64,000 nucleotides of DNA from Acinetobacter calcoaceticus. GTDB taxonomy: Bacteria > Pseudomonadota > Gammaproteobacteria > Pseudomonadales > Moraxellaceae. Made by a program: the position numbers and the translations under genes. The stretch covers positions 1 to 64,000 of the forward strand of contig NZ_SLVJ01000022.1 of NCBI RefSeq assembly GCF_004345325.1, given 5' to 3'. Shown piece by piece: positions 1 through 8,648 of the stretch (its first letter is position 1; each line of letters starts with the position of its first letter). Under the pieces are notes generated by a model. It saw only the letters and a program-made list of their open reading frames with translations. It did not search any database and had not been told where the DNA came from.

Positions 1-144
1 TTTCCAATCAATCCGAGTTATTTACAGGACTGCTTAAAAAGCCTATCAGAAAGGTCGAGGAAAAGGCAATTACAGCAACTAACAGACAAAATTTATTACA
101 TAATTCAACTGGTTGGATGCATGGGTGAAAAGCGATCAATTTAA
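1..144 (+). CDS. Possible 3' end of an unrecognised plus-strand gene
   Basis: A plus-strand frame is open from the first base to a TAA at 142-144, giving 47 residues that are basic and rich in Lys, Arg and Gln and end in GCMGEKRSI. It converges on the small gene downstream of vgrG and overlaps its stop by a few bases. A 47-codon open frame can arise by chance, and I do not recognise the protein. If real it is the C-terminus of a gene lying to the left of the window, for example a transposase or another neighbour of the vgrG island; nothing here decides between these. Confidence 0.22.
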   Translation, partial: FPINPSYLQDCLKSLSERSRKRQLQQLTDKIYYIIQLVGCMGEKRSI

Positions 145-411
145 GTTGGCGCGTATGCCTTTGAATGGAGATACGAACCTAGGTTTTTGACTTGTAGAGT
201 TCACTAAATCGAAAACCTCTATAGAAACTCTCATTCCATCTTTAACTTCAATAGGAGTAGTCAAACCATTACTTTTAGTTATTGCCTTTGAGTTGTTATC
301 TTTAGGGTAAATTAAAACCCCACCTTCTCCAACAATTCGATAACAACAACCGTCAAAAGCCATATATCCATTCTGATTTTTGCTTTTGATTAAAAATTGA
401 ATTATAGCCAT
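136..411 (-). CDS. Small unknown protein downstream of vgrG, TTR-like fold suspected
   Basis: This 91-residue protein begins one base after the vgrG stop, so the two are almost certainly co-transcribed. It has no signal peptide or membrane segment. Residues about 35-67 read as short beta strands around ITKSNGLTTPIE, followed by a strand ending in VSIEVF. The C-terminal tail of the adjacent VgrG contains a similar run, ITDSAGRTELIE followed by FEIFF. The pattern resembles prealbumin/transthyretin-like extensions seen on VgrG proteins, but that is inference. It could be an effector accessory, an immunity protein or a detached copy of the VgrG tail. I do not recognise a named family. Confidence 0.6.
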   Translation of the reverse strand: MAIIQFLIKSKNQNGYMAFDGCCYRIVGEGGVLIYPKDNNSKAITKSNGLTTPIEVKDGMRVSIEVFDLVNSTSQKPRFVSPFKGIRANLN

Positions 412-412
412 T

Positions 413-1879
413 TTATTTTTCTTCCCCTAGATGTTCTAACTGACAATCTAGATCATAGCTATCGAAGAAAATTTCGAATTTTTGTGAGGTTTCAGTCTCT
501 ATCAATTCTGTACGGCCAGCACTATCTGTTATTCCTTCAATTACTTTTCCATCTTCAAATACAGCAGTATATTTAATATTTCCCACACCTTCACAAAGAC
601 TGTTAACAACCTTATATAATCTGCTGAATTTACTTCTTGGATTTATATAACGTAAAATCGGCAATTCAATTTTATTTTGACTTACCCTCTCTCCACCATT
701 AAACACATGCTGCCCAGCCTTAGATTCAAACACCCGATTGGTTGTAAACTGCACACCTTGACCACCAACTCGAATTTGCGAGTCCTTAGCCGTGATTACA
801 ATTTCTTTGGGGCTGCTGATATAGATGGTGTCTTCAGTTGAGGTAATACTGAGCTTTTGTCTTGAGATCAGCTCCAATTCTCCATTCTGAGCAATCACCG
901 CCACCTTCTCCTTGGCTGCAATTACGCTTAAACCGTTCTGAGCCGCAAACATACTGAGTTTGTTTTGTGCATGTATAATAAAGTTTCTTTGAGTAGTGTA
1001 ATTAATACTATCGCCTGCACTTTGGCTGATTTGGCCATCTGCAGAAAGATGGATATCTTCATTACTACTGAGCGCAATCGAATTTGGAGCGGATAAAATC
1101 AGCAATGCTTGCTTAAAGGCTTTGGCTTTTGATTCACTTTCATGTTCAATTTTATCTAAAAAAGCTTTCAGTTGATCTAGCACTTCCAAAGGATCGGTCT
1201 GCTGATTCTTCGCCACTTCACTCAGTGCTTTAGCACTATTGAGATTGTTTTCAATCTGCTGCTTGGCGGCTGAGGCATCGAGATGCATACCACTGGCTTG
1301 ATCTTGAGCATGGGTTGTGAGTAATAAACCCTGGCCTGCACGCACTGCACCATACTGATCGGTGCGTAATTCAAAACCTTCACCACGCCCATTACTTTCC
1401 GCACTGTCTTTGGGATGGCTGAGATTACCTAGATTGAGTTGTGATGCGCCATGACTATTTTGCAATTGGCTACTGATCTGCCCAGTCGTATCATCAAACC
1501 TTAACTGACCGAAACCCTCACCATTGACTTCCTTTGAGCGTATACCACTGAGTTTTTTGGTCTCAGGTAACTGGCCTTTACGATCAAACTTTGTCGGTAC
1601 ACGTTGCCCTTCATGAACCCGTCCCAGCACAAAAGGCCGGTCAATGTTGCCATCAAAGAAATCAATCACCACGATCTCACCAACACGGGGTAAGAAACGT
1701 GCGCCATAGCCTTCACCCGCCCACGGGGTCAGTACATCGACCCATGCCGAGTCGCTGTCATTGTCATTGCTGCCGGCACCGCCATCATGGCTGTGACTTT
1801 CACTGCGAGTAAACAGAAAGCGGACTTTGATCCGCCCCCATTCATCTACGTGAATTTCCTCAGCATTCGGTCCAACCAC
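413..1879 (-). CDS. VgrG C-terminal half (gp5 OB fold, DUF2345, tail)
   Basis: This frame could start at a GTG at 1879, but it is open back to 1966, which indicates the second half of a split gene and not an independent one. Residues about 45-95 (WVDVLTPWAGEGYGARFLPR, then GEIVVIDFFDGNIDRPFVLG) are the gp5-like OB fold. Residues about 250-395 contain the strand repeats of the DUF2345 needle. The last about 90 residues after QNKIELPIL form an extra small domain that may bind or deliver a cargo effector. The stop lies one base before the small downstream gene. Confidence 0.7.
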   Translation of the reverse strand: MVGPNAEEIHVDEWGRIKVRFLFTRSESHSHDGGAGSNDNDSDSAWVDVLTPWAGEGYGARFLPRVGEIVVIDFFDGNIDRPFVLGRVHEGQRVPTKFDRKGQLPETKKLSGIRSKEVNGEGFGQLRFDDTTGQISSQLQNSHGASQLNLGNLSHPKDSAESNGRGEGFELRTDQYGAVRAGQGLLLTTHAQDQASGMHLDASAAKQQIENNLNSAKALSEVAKNQQTDPLEVLDQLKAFLDKIEHESESKAKAFKQALLILSAPNSIALSSNEDIHLSADGQISQSAGDSINYTTQRNFIIHAQNKLSMFAAQNGLSVIAAKEKVAVIAQNGELELISRQKLSITSTEDTIYISSPKEIVITAKDSQIRVGGQGVQFTTNRVFESKAGQHVFNGGERVSQNKIELPILRYINPRSKFSRLYKVVNSLCEGVGNIKYTAVFEDGKVIEGITDSAGRTELIETETSQKFEIFFDSYDLDCQLEHLGEEK

Positions 1880-1914
1880 TCTAGCCCGTTGCGGATGCGC
1901 AGTTGGACGATGCG

Positions 1915-3219
1915 CTAAAGGGTCATATGCTGGAACAACAGCAATGTTGCGGCGTTGTAAAGTAAGCTATTCGCCTGACGCTCATCGGGATTGGAGGCAG
2001 CTTTGATCCGCCATTGGCTTTGATCAACTAAGTTCTGCACCTGATCGTTGAGGTCTTTGGGGAGATTATTTTGGCTATAAAAGTCTTTTTCAGTAATGAG
2101 GAATTGCGTATCTGCTGCAGCATGTAAGTCTATTTCTGGGTGCCCAAGCAGCTCAAACCAATACCCAACTTGGGCATCGCGGACTGAGGTCTGGGCCTTA
2201 AAATGTTTCGCCTGTCCCGCATAATAATCACTGAGATTTTGATTGATGCGTTCGACTTGGCTATTGCCCGATGCAGTGGCCTGATCCTCGCCATTGAGAT
2301 CTTGCATCCATGCTGGGCTGATGTGCCATGCTTGTTCTAAGCCTAGACTGGCATTGTCAATATTGTCACTGTGCTTATGCTTGGCCAATACACTGCCTGC
2401 ACCTTCATCATAGTCCAAAGCATCCGCTTGCCAGCGTTGCACATGCACGGCTGTAGCTTGTAATGCGCGTTGTGCCGCAAAACCAAACATCGTATCGAGC
2501 CTTTCGGTGGCGTTGCTACGATGAAAACGAATACTACGACGGCTGAGCGCTTGATATTGGCTATTGTCATCGATTAAACGTAACTTCTGCGCTTGAATCG
2601 GGGCTAGCGGACTGTCTATGATTAGCTGAGCTTCATCGATTAACCAGTTAATTCCCTCCTGACGTAGCAAGCGTGTTAGAAATTCTGCGTCAGATTCATT
2701 GTGTTGCATAATGAATGGTCGTACATCATAGTCTTGCATGATACCACTCAGATCCAAACTCAGACTGGCGGCAAACAAGGGACTTTGCTGCTGCCATTCT
2801 TGAAATAAGATCTGCATGACATCCAACACCGACTTGGACATAAACACCCGTGAGTTACGGCGCTTTTCCCACAACGCGGTTGGATCTTGCAGTTTAAGCC
2901 TATAGAGGGTCAAGGCACCATCCGATTGACCTTGCTCGGCAGCAGTGATAATGCCTGAGGTCCGAAAATATTGGCCCTGATCCGTCACGCTATCCACAGC
3001 GACTTGGCTCCCGATAAATTGTTTCAGCGGGATAGCGGCATCTGTAGCCAAACACAATAGTTCGGCAGATAGACCTTGATTGAGAATATGCTGACCATCA
3101 ATGCGTTGTAAAAAAACTGTCGCATTCAGAACAGTATTGGAAAATTGGCTATGTAGGGCACGTTGTTGGGCAGACAAACCGAGTTGCTGCAGTGCCAGAT
3201 AAATATTGGCTAAAATCAT
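1915..3219 (-). CDS. VgrG N-terminal half (gp27-like baseplate part)
   Basis: This 434-residue frame starts with ATG at 3219 and carries the phage gp27/gp44-like part of VgrG. Recognisable pieces are an early strand-rich region, VFMSKSVLDVMQILFQEW at roughly 145-165, and the HNESDAEFLTRLLRQEGINW segment at roughly 193-212. The last about 17 residues after SLLYNA are out of frame with the family and represent readthrough past the frameshift. Only the N-terminal half of the spike would be made. It lies alone: no hcp, tss structural gene or ATPase is nearby, which is common for scattered vgrG islands in Acinetobacter. Confidence 0.7.
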   Translation of the reverse strand: MILANIYLALQQLGLSAQQRALHSQFSNTVLNATVFLQRIDGQHILNQGLSAELLCLATDAAIPLKQFIGSQVAVDSVTDQGQYFRTSGIITAAEQGQSDGALTLYRLKLQDPTALWEKRRNSRVFMSKSVLDVMQILFQEWQQQSPLFAASLSLDLSGIMQDYDVRPFIMQHNESDAEFLTRLLRQEGINWLIDEAQLIIDSPLAPIQAQKLRLIDDNSQYQALSRRSIRFHRSNATERLDTMFGFAAQRALQATAVHVQRWQADALDYDEGAGSVLAKHKHSDNIDNASLGLEQAWHISPAWMQDLNGEDQATASGNSQVERINQNLSDYYAGQAKHFKAQTSVRDAQVGYWFELLGHPEIDLHAAADTQFLITEKDFYSQNNLPKDLNDQVQNLVDQSQWRIKAASNPDERQANSLLYNAATLLLFQHMTL

Positions 3220-3550
3220 TTTTATTTTAATTTATAGTTATAATCGAGCACGAGTAAAACAGAAAAATAGCTGTTTAAAAAGCCTAATTTCGTGATCAAT
3301 TTTTTAATTATTATTAACCCTAAAGTATCAACAGCTTACATAACCAGACTCGGTTAAAACTTTGTTAAGCTCATTGCACCTGCTTAACACACACCTTAAA
3401 CTTTTGATCAAAAGGCAAAACACATTACCTCAAACCACACCAAATCCACTCACCGAGCAATCTTTCTCAAAGCCTATTCAACATACAAAAAAAATCGATG
3501 ATCACTCATCGATTTTTCTGCTCTAACTCGAAGTAAAACTCAGACTAAAT
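3220..3550. other. A/T-rich intergenic region between vgrG and fabI
   Basis: About 330 bases without a supported gene. The fabI-proximal end holds a hairpin terminator at 3490-3517. The vgrG-proximal part is very A/T-rich and should contain the vgrG promoter, but I found no convincing -35/-10 pair. No repeat or RNA gene was recognised. Confidence 0.6.
3490..3517 (-). terminator. Rho-independent terminator after fabI
   Basis: A perfect 12-base inverted repeat (AAAAATCGATGA at 3490-3501, loop TCAC, TCATCGATTTTT at 3506-3517). Read on the minus strand it follows the fabI stop by about 33 bases and ends in a T run. Its A/T flanks would also let it work in the other direction. Confidence 0.8.
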
Positions 3551-4354
3551 TTAGTCTTCAAGCATCATTTCAGCGCTCATACCCACGGTATTAAAGCCTG
3601 AATCGACATACATAATTTCGCCAGTGATCCCGTTTGCCCATGGTGAGCACAGGAACAATGCTGCATTACCCACATCTTCGATAGTCACATTACGTTTCAG
3701 TGGAGAAACTTTTTCGTTCACATCCAACATTTTACGGAATGATTTAATGCCTGATGCCGCCAAAGTACGGATTGGACCAGCAGAGATCGCATTAACACGA
3801 ATCCCTTCAGCACCCAAGCTTGATGCCAAGTAACGTACGCTGGCTTCAAGTGAAGCTTTGGCCATACCCATCACGTTGTAGTTTGGCATAACACGCTCAG
3901 AGCCTTGATAGGTCAGCGTCAACAAGCAACCTTGACGTGCAAGCAATAACGGCTTAGCAGCACGTGCCATGGCAACAAAGCTATACGCACTGATGTCATG
4001 TGCGATACGGAAACCTTCGCGATCAGTTACGTCAGTGAAATCACCATCTAAGGTATGTGCAGGTGCAAAACCAATAGAATGCACCACGCCATCAAGACCA
4101 TCCCAATGCTTGGCCAGTTCTACAAAAGTCTGTTCAATATCAGCATCGACGGCCACATCACAAGGAAAAACCAAGGTCGAGTTAAATTGTTCAGCGAAAT
4201 CATCGACACGTTTTTTTAGTTTTTCGTTGGGATAAGTAAAGGCAAGTTCTGCACCTTCACGATGTAGCGCTTGTGCGATCCCAAAAGCAATTGAGAGTTT
4301 ACTGGCAACGCCTGCGATTAAAAAACGTTTACCTGCTAAAAGTCCTTGTGCCAT
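3551..4354 (-). CDS. fabI: Enoyl-ACP reductase FabI
   Basis: FabI reduces trans-2-enoyl-ACP to acyl-ACP with NADH, the last step of each fatty acid elongation cycle in the cytosol. The 267-residue length fits the family. An N-terminal Rossmann segment ([14 protein letters not shown] at 14-27) binds the cofactor. The catalytic Tyr-x6-Lys pair is Y159 and K166, with the second conserved tyrosine at Y149, matching Y156, K163 and Y146 of the E. coli enzyme. The motif [10 protein letters not shown] (91-100) is the usual FabI active-site strand and is the region where triclosan resistance changes fall in E. coli. It is a single gene with its own terminator. Confidence 0.96.
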   Translation of the reverse strand: MAQGLLAGKRFLIAGVASKLSIAFGIAQALHREGAELAFTYPNEKLKKRVDDFAEQFNSTLVFPCDVAVDADIEQTFVELAKHWDGLDGVVHSIGFAPAHTLDGDFTDVTDREGFRIAHDISAYSFVAMARAAKPLLLARQGCLLTLTYQGSERVMPNYNVMGMAKASLEASVRYLASSLGAEGIRVNAISAGPIRTLAASGIKSFRKMLDVNEKVSPLKRNVTIEDVGNAALFLCSPWANGITGEIMYVDSGFNTVGMSAEMMLED

Positions 4355-4522
4355 ATTCTTTCACCCAAATTTATTTCAAAGCATAATGCCAAGTTTAGAC
4401 AAATTACTAAATTGCATAATGCACCTTTTTTTCAATCTGAGCCGTTTTTTCAAAAACAGCCCTATAAAAAGCACATCAAAGCAGTGTTACAACCCAATCA
4501 AGGCTTGAGTATGCCCCAACAA

Positions 4523-4547
4523 AAACGCCCTCAAGTTGAGGGCGTTT
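4523..4547 (-). terminator. Terminator after the Bax-inhibitor-like gene
   Basis: AAACGCCCTCAA at 4523-4534 pairs with TTGAGGGCGTTT at 4536-4547, a very GC-rich stem with a tiny loop. On the minus strand it is followed by TTTTTG and lies about 80 bases past the stop at 4625. Confidence 0.8.
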
Positions 4548-4624
4548 CGATCAGATCACGACACTAGCAAGTTAAGACCAGCGCAGTGCACATGACCCAA
4601 TGCGATAAAAATCAATGTTTAAAC

Positions 4625-5359
4625 TTAGTCATCACCACGTAATAGACTGAGTAAACGCAGGAATGAATAGTACATCCACACCAATGTCGCAAGCAGTGCA
4701 ATACCACAAAGCCATTCGAATGCTTTCGGTGCGCGTTGTGCTGCTGCTGTTTCGATTAAGTCAAAATCCAAAATCAAGTTTAATGATGCAATGATGGCAA
4801 CAAACACAGCAAAGCCTATGCCTAACCAGTTGCTTTCAAACAAGTAAGGGATGCTAGAACTAAACATCATGCTCATCACAAACTGCAGTACAAACACGAT
4901 GGCAATCGCGATCCCTGCAGACATCACCACGGCTTTAAATTTCTCAGTGGCACGAATAATTTGAAATTTATACAGACCAAACATCACCAAAGTGGTGACA
5001 AAGGTGGCCAACAGTGCTTGTAAAGGTACACCTGGATATTTCAATTGGAAAATAACCGAGATCCCACCCAAAAATGCACCTTCAAACAAGGCATATGGAA
5101 TCGCCAAGGTACGTGCCGTATTGGGTTTAAAAGTCGCTATCAGACCCAAGATCAAACCACCGACCGCACCCACGATTGCCGCAGCATAGGCCAGTGAGAT
5201 ATTTAAGGTCATAAAGCTGTAAATAAACAAACTGAGTCCAACCACCGCCGCAATGACCGTCAATAAAATCGACTTTTGGATCGCGCCTTGTACAGTCATC
5301 GGTTGACTGACATCGCTGAAGGTTTCGACTCTGGTTAAGATTGGGTTATTACTTTGCAT
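4625..5359 (-). CDS. Bax inhibitor-1/YccA family inner-membrane protein
   Basis: A 244-residue very hydrophobic protein with about seven predicted membrane spans, ending in LLSLLRGDD, typical of the bacterial BI-1 (UPF0005, YccA/YbhL) family. E. coli YccA interacts with the FtsH protease; YbhL-type members are of uncertain function, and some homologues leak calcium. I prefer the ATG at 5359 over an in-frame TTG four codons upstream because ATG is the stronger start and only four residues are added. It is monocistronic and closed by a strong terminator. Which subfamily it belongs to cannot be told from sequence reading alone. Confidence 0.85.
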   Translation of the reverse strand: MQSNNPILTRVETFSDVSQPMTVQGAIQKSILLTVIAAVVGLSLFIYSFMTLNISLAYAAAIVGAVGGLILGLIATFKPNTARTLAIPYALFEGAFLGGISVIFQLKYPGVPLQALLATFVTTLVMFGLYKFQIIRATEKFKAVVMSAGIAIAIVFVLQFVMSMMFSSSIPYLFESNWLGIGFAVFVAIIASLNLILDFDLIETAAAQRAPKAFEWLCGIALLATLVWMYYSFLRLLSLLRGDD

Positions 5360-5557
5360 AATTTTACTCAACTCAAAAATTTAAAAGTTTCGCGAAAGAG
5401 ATTAAGATCATTTTTTCAACATAGAGCGCTGCTGCTTATTGTTCTCACTCAGATGCAGGTCTCATCTAGGCCGAGTATAACTGAAAATATCTCAATGATA
5501 ATGACAAAAATTCTATGGGTGTCAGTCACTGATCACCCAGAAAAATCTTAAGGCCTA

Positions 5558-6121
5558 TTAATCGTTATCGTGATTTTGGATAAAAAAGTACTCGCGATAA
5601 TATTTTAATTCCACGATCGAATCGCGAATATCATCCATAGCCAAGTGTGACGCATTTTTCTTTAAGCCACTCATGATCTCAGGGCGCCAGCGTTTGGCCA
5701 ACTCTTTGACTGAAGATACATCAAGATTGCGGTAGTGAAAAAACTGTTCCAACTCAGGCATCAAACGATGCATGAAGCGACGATCCTGACAGATCGAGTT
5801 ACCGCACATTGGAGAGGTCTTTGGATTAACCCATTTCTTTAGGAATGCCAGCGTTTGCAGCTCTGCATCTTGTGCAGTCAACTTACTACGACGTACCCGT
5901 TCAATCAGGCCAGATTGGCCATGTTGTTTGGTATTCCACTCATCCATAGCATTGAGCAAAAGATTGGATTGATGCACAGCAAGCACAGGGCCTTCTGCCA
6001 GAATATTTAGATGATCATCGGTCACAATTGTTGCAATTTCAATAATAACGTCGTTGTCGGTATCGAGGCCCGTCATTTCAAGGTCGATCCAAATTAAACG
6101 GGTATCTGGCGTACTGCTCAT
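5558..6121 (-). CDS. orn: Oligoribonuclease
   Basis: Orn degrades 2-5 nt RNA oligomers, including the pGpG left from c-di-GMP turnover, to mononucleotides in the cytosol. The DEDDh exonuclease motifs are visible: [11 protein letters not shown] near the N-terminus (Asp and Glu metal ligands), a middle Asp in the CQDRRFM region, and [13 protein letters not shown] near the C-terminus (His and Asp). I chose the ATG at 6121 (187 residues), which starts [11 protein letters not shown]; an upstream in-frame ATG at 6139 would add only MKDCRS and lacks a ribosome binding site. It is divergent from rsgA, an arrangement also seen in other gamma-proteobacteria. Confidence 0.94.
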   Translation of the reverse strand: MSSTPDTRLIWIDLEMTGLDTDNDVIIEIATIVTDDHLNILAEGPVLAVHQSNLLLNAMDEWNTKQHGQSGLIERVRRSKLTAQDAELQTLAFLKKWVNPKTSPMCGNSICQDRRFMHRLMPELEQFFHYRNLDVSSVKELAKRWRPEIMSGLKKNASHLAMDDIRDSIVELKYYREYFFIQNHDND

Positions 6122-6246
6122 AGATCTACAATCTTTCATGGCGTAAAAACCAAATATACTAGCAAATTTATCTGATATTCGCTGTAAATACTGCCGCCAT
6201 CATGCTATTTTTGCGATTGAGATCACGAGGGTTAATTAGGATATGA

Positions 6247-7305
6247 ATGGCTTTAATTCGTAAACGACGTCTCACTGAGCAGCAACAACGCCGCATTCAG
6301 AAGCAACAGCAGACACGTCAAGAAGAACTCGACACTTCAAATGATTTAGAAGGTTTGGTAGTCCAGCACTATGGGCGCCAACTTGAAGTACAGGCCCTTT
6401 CTATCCCTGACTCGCCTCCCATTCAACCACCAAGCAAGGACGGTGAAGCCGCTGCGTTTTGGAAAAACATCGAGCTAGATAGTGTGTGGCGCTGCCATAC
6501 GCGGACCAATCTCGAGTTGTTGGTGACGGGTGACCGAGTGAAATGGCAAGCCGACCCCAACACGGGATTAGGCATTATCACCGCGATCCATCCACGGCGC
6601 TCATTACTGACCCGTCCGGACCGCTATCACAAAGTCAAACCGGTTGCAGCCAACATTAGCTTGATTGTGATCGTGATTGCACCACTACCCGAACCTGCAC
6701 CGGGTTTAATCGACCGCTACATGGTGGCCTGTGCCGATGCAGATATCCCCGCACTGTTACTACTCAACAAAACCGATTTACTTAAAGAAAATGATCCCAT
6801 TTTGGATTTATTGGCCGAATATCAAAATCTTGGCTATGAAACCATGCAGTGTCATTCTCTCGGTGACTTGAGTCCGTTGAGTCAACGCCTCGATGGTGAA
6901 ACAGTGGCCTTTGTCGGTCAATCTGGTGTGGGTAAAAGCTCGATTATCAACAGTATCCTGCCGGATGCTGCGCAAAAGACCAATATCATTTCTGAGAACT
7001 CTGCATTGGGTCAACACACCACCACCTCAACCCGCTTGATGGGCTTTGGTGAAAATGGTGCCCTGATTGACTCGCCGGGAATTCGTGAATTTGGTTTATG
7101 GCATTTGAACTTAGACAAGATTGATGCAGGTTTTCCTGATATTTCAAATCTACTTGGGCACTGCCAGTTCCGCAATTGTACCCATAAGCATGAAAAACAA
7201 TGTGCTTTAAAACAGGCGCTTGATTCAGGTGAAATTTTGCCTAGACGTTTAGAGAGTTATCTACGTTTAGTGGATGAAATTACCGAGCTGCAACAAAAAA
7301 ATTAA
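6247..7305 (+). CDS. rsgA: Ribosome small subunit GTPase RsgA
   Basis: RsgA is a circularly permuted GTPase that checks late 30S subunit maturation. An N-terminal basic and Gln-rich tail (residues 1-30) precedes an OB fold at roughly 70-135. The G motifs then appear in permuted order: NKTD at about 174-177, then GQSGVGKSS at about 224-232, then DSPGIREFG. A C-terminal zinc knuckle with CQFRNCTHKHEKQC starts near residue 305. The ATG at 6247 follows TTAGGAT; another ATG four bases upstream is in a different frame. The 352-residue length is normal. It stands alone and divergent from orn. Confidence 0.95.
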   Translation: MALIRKRRLTEQQQRRIQKQQQTRQEELDTSNDLEGLVVQHYGRQLEVQALSIPDSPPIQPPSKDGEAAAFWKNIELDSVWRCHTRTNLELLVTGDRVKWQADPNTGLGIITAIHPRRSLLTRPDRYHKVKPVAANISLIVIVIAPLPEPAPGLIDRYMVACADADIPALLLLNKTDLLKENDPILDLLAEYQNLGYETMQCHSLGDLSPLSQRLDGETVAFVGQSGVGKSSIINSILPDAAQKTNIISENSALGQHTTTSTRLMGFGENGALIDSPGIREFGLWHLNLDKIDAGFPDISNLLGHCQFRNCTHKHEKQCALKQALDSGEILPRRLESYLRLVDEITELQQKN

Positions 7306-7330
7306 TTTTCTGTTCAGCTCACCTTGAAGC

Positions 7331-7364
7331 GGTGATTTAGATCACCATATATATACGCTATACT
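7331..7364 (+). promoter_or_regulatory. Candidate promoter with overlapping palindrome upstream of the rhodanese-grxC-secB operon
   Basis: TATACT at 7359-7364 is a good -10, with TTTAGA at 7336-7341 as a weak -35 seventeen bases upstream. The -35 sits inside an inverted repeat GGTGAT-TTAG-ATCACC (7331-7346), which could be an operator. The palindrome might instead be part of a weak terminator for rsgA, though no T run follows it. Confidence 0.4.
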
Positions 7365-7396
7365 CTACGCAATTTTTGATTTGGATAAGGTGACTT

Positions 7397-7810
7397 GTGG
7401 AACGTTGGTTCGAATTTATGGGGAATCACCCGTTTTTATTTGGTATTTTAGCGGCGCTGATTGTGCTGTTCTTTGTATTTGAAGGGCAACGTAATGGTCG
7501 TAAAATTTCTCCACAATCACTGGGTATTTTAGTCAAAGCGAAAAACGCCATGTTGATTGACTTACGTGATGCAAAAGATTTCCGCGAAGGTCATATCAGT
7601 GGCAGCCGTAATATTCCGTTTAGCCAACTCGATAGTCACTCAGAAGAATTAAAATCTGCAGAACGTCCATTGGTCTTTATTTGTAATCTCGGCCAAGTTG
7701 CCGGAAGTGCATTACAAAAAATCGGCCACTCGGATAGCTATCGTCTCGATGGTGGAATCAGTAACTGGAAAGCGCAAGGCTTACCGCTCATCAAAGCCAA
7801 AAAAGCTTAA
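7397..7810 (+). CDS. Membrane-anchored rhodanese-like protein (YibN type)
   Basis: A 137-residue protein with one N-terminal membrane span (about residues 12-29, FLFGILAALIVLFFVF) followed by a single cytoplasmic rhodanese domain. The loop VFICNLGQVAG holds the likely catalytic cysteine, so persulfide transfer is possible. The start is GTG at 7397 with AAGG seven bases upstream. It is first in an apparent operon with grxC and secB, as yibN is in E. coli. The partner and substrate are not known from sequence. Confidence 0.88.
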   Translation: MERWFEFMGNHPFLFGILAALIVLFFVFEGQRNGRKISPQSLGILVKAKNAMLIDLRDAKDFREGHISGSRNIPFSQLDSHSEELKSAERPLVFICNLGQVAGSALQKIGHSDSYRLDGGISNWKAQGLPLIKAKKA

Positions 7811-7824
7811 AGGAGTCTTAAATC

Positions 7825-8079
7825 ATGACTGCTGCAGTCAAAATTTATTCTACAAATTCTTGTCCTTACTGTGTTCGTGCCAAACAACTGTTAGAACGCA
7901 AAGGTATTGCCTATACCGAAATCAACCTATCAACGGAAGCCCCTGAAGTCCGTATGGAATTGATGGAAAAAACGCGTCACCGTACAGTGCCTCAAATTTT
8001 TATTGATGAACAATTTATCGGCGGTTTTGATCAATTGTATGCCTTAGATCGTGAAGGCAAACTTGATCAATTTATTTAA
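7825..8079 (+). CDS. grxC: Glutaredoxin 3
   Basis: An 84-residue dithiol glutaredoxin that uses glutathione to reduce disulfides in the cytosol. The active site CPYC lies near residues 13-16, and the TVPQIFIDEQFIGG segment (cis-Pro and glutathione-binding loop) follows in the usual place. A clear AGGAG precedes the ATG. It sits 14 bases after the rhodanese gene and 30 bases before secB, so co-transcription is likely. Confidence 0.94.
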   Translation: MTAAVKIYSTNSCPYCVRAKQLLERKGIAYTEINLSTEAPEVRMELMEKTRHRTVPQIFIDEQFIGGFDQLYALDREGKLDQFI

Positions 8080-8109
8080 CTTTTAAATCTTGAACAAAGG
8101 AAATAAACA

Positions 8110-8562
8110 ATGAGTGAAGAACAACAAGCACAACTTGCTTTAGAACGTATTTATACTAAAGACTTATCTTTTGAAGTACCGGGTGCGGGTGTATTCACCA
8201 AAGAATGGCAGCCTGAGCTAAACATCAACTTGTCTTCTGCAGCTGAAAAAATTGATGACACCCATTATGAAGTGTCTTTAAAAGTGGTTGTACAAGCCAA
8301 CAATGCGGGTGAGACTGCATTTATTGTAGACGCAACTCAAGCCGGTATTTTCTTGGTTGATGGTATCGAAGAAGATCGCCTTCCATACATTCTCGGTGCT
8401 TATGCGCCAAATATTTTGTTCCCATTCCTACGTGAAGCGGTGAATGATCTTGTGACCAAAGGTAGCTTCCCACAATTGCTCCTTACACCAATTAACTTTG
8501 ATGCTGAATTCGAAGCCAACATGCAACGTGTTCAAGAAGCTGCTGCTGAAGGCCAAGCTTAA
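8110..8562 (+). CDS. secB: Protein-export chaperone SecB
   Basis: SecB is a tetrameric cytosolic chaperone that keeps preproteins unfolded and hands them to SecA. The 150-residue acidic protein carries the family core ([15 protein letters not shown] near the N-terminus, [17 protein letters not shown] at about 98-114, and the C-terminal [12 protein letters not shown]). AAGGA lies upstream of the ATG. It is the last gene of the rhodanese-grxC-secB operon and is followed by a strong terminator. Confidence 0.96.
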   Translation: MSEEQQAQLALERIYTKDLSFEVPGAGVFTKEWQPELNINLSSAAEKIDDTHYEVSLKVVVQANNAGETAFIVDATQAGIFLVDGIEEDRLPYILGAYAPNILFPFLREAVNDLVTKGSFPQLLLTPINFDAEFEANMQRVQEAAAEGQA

Positions 8563-8610
8563 TCATCATATCAAAGTGCTCAGCGACAGTTCTACTGTAC
8601 TGATCACGCA

Positions 8611-8636
8611 AAAGGACTGAATTTTCAGTCCTTTTT
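8611..8636 (+). terminator. Terminator after secB
   Basis: AAAGGACTGA (8611-8620), loop ATTT, TCAGTCCTTTTTT (8625-8637). Typical rho-independent structure about 50 bases past the secB stop. The A-rich left flank could also terminate the converging alkB transcript. Confidence 0.85.
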
Positions 8637-8648
8637 TATGCTTGATGC

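Larger units (their letters stand above)
413..3219 (-). pseudogene. vgrG: Type VI secretion VgrG, disrupted by a frameshift
   Basis: Two adjacent minus-strand frames together make one VgrG spike protein (about 930 residues). The N-terminal frame runs to a TAG at 1915-1917. The C-terminal frame is open from 1966 and encodes the normal continuation (QRRNIAVVPAYDPLAHRP, then RVVGPNAEEIHVDEWGRIKV), so the shift lies between 1915 and 1966. At the junction CTTACTTTACAACGC (complement of 1952-1966) reads as SLLYNA in the first frame and as LTLQRR in the second. Family members have LLY-A-ELT-RR here, so the ending and beginning of the same segment appear merged. That suggests loss of about 19 bases between direct repeats. 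Without an intact trimeric spike this locus should not support secretion, unless it is a sequencing error or is bypassed by recoding. Confidence 0.85.

Noticed and set aside
4346..4567. 73-residue plus-strand frame upstream of fabI
   Set aside because: It covers the terminator hairpin of the neighbouring gene and has no ribosome site or recognisable content.
7400..7420. GGTTCGAAT resembling a tRNA T-loop
   Set aside because: It lies in the coding start of the rhodanese gene, and no matching acceptor or anticodon arms surround it.
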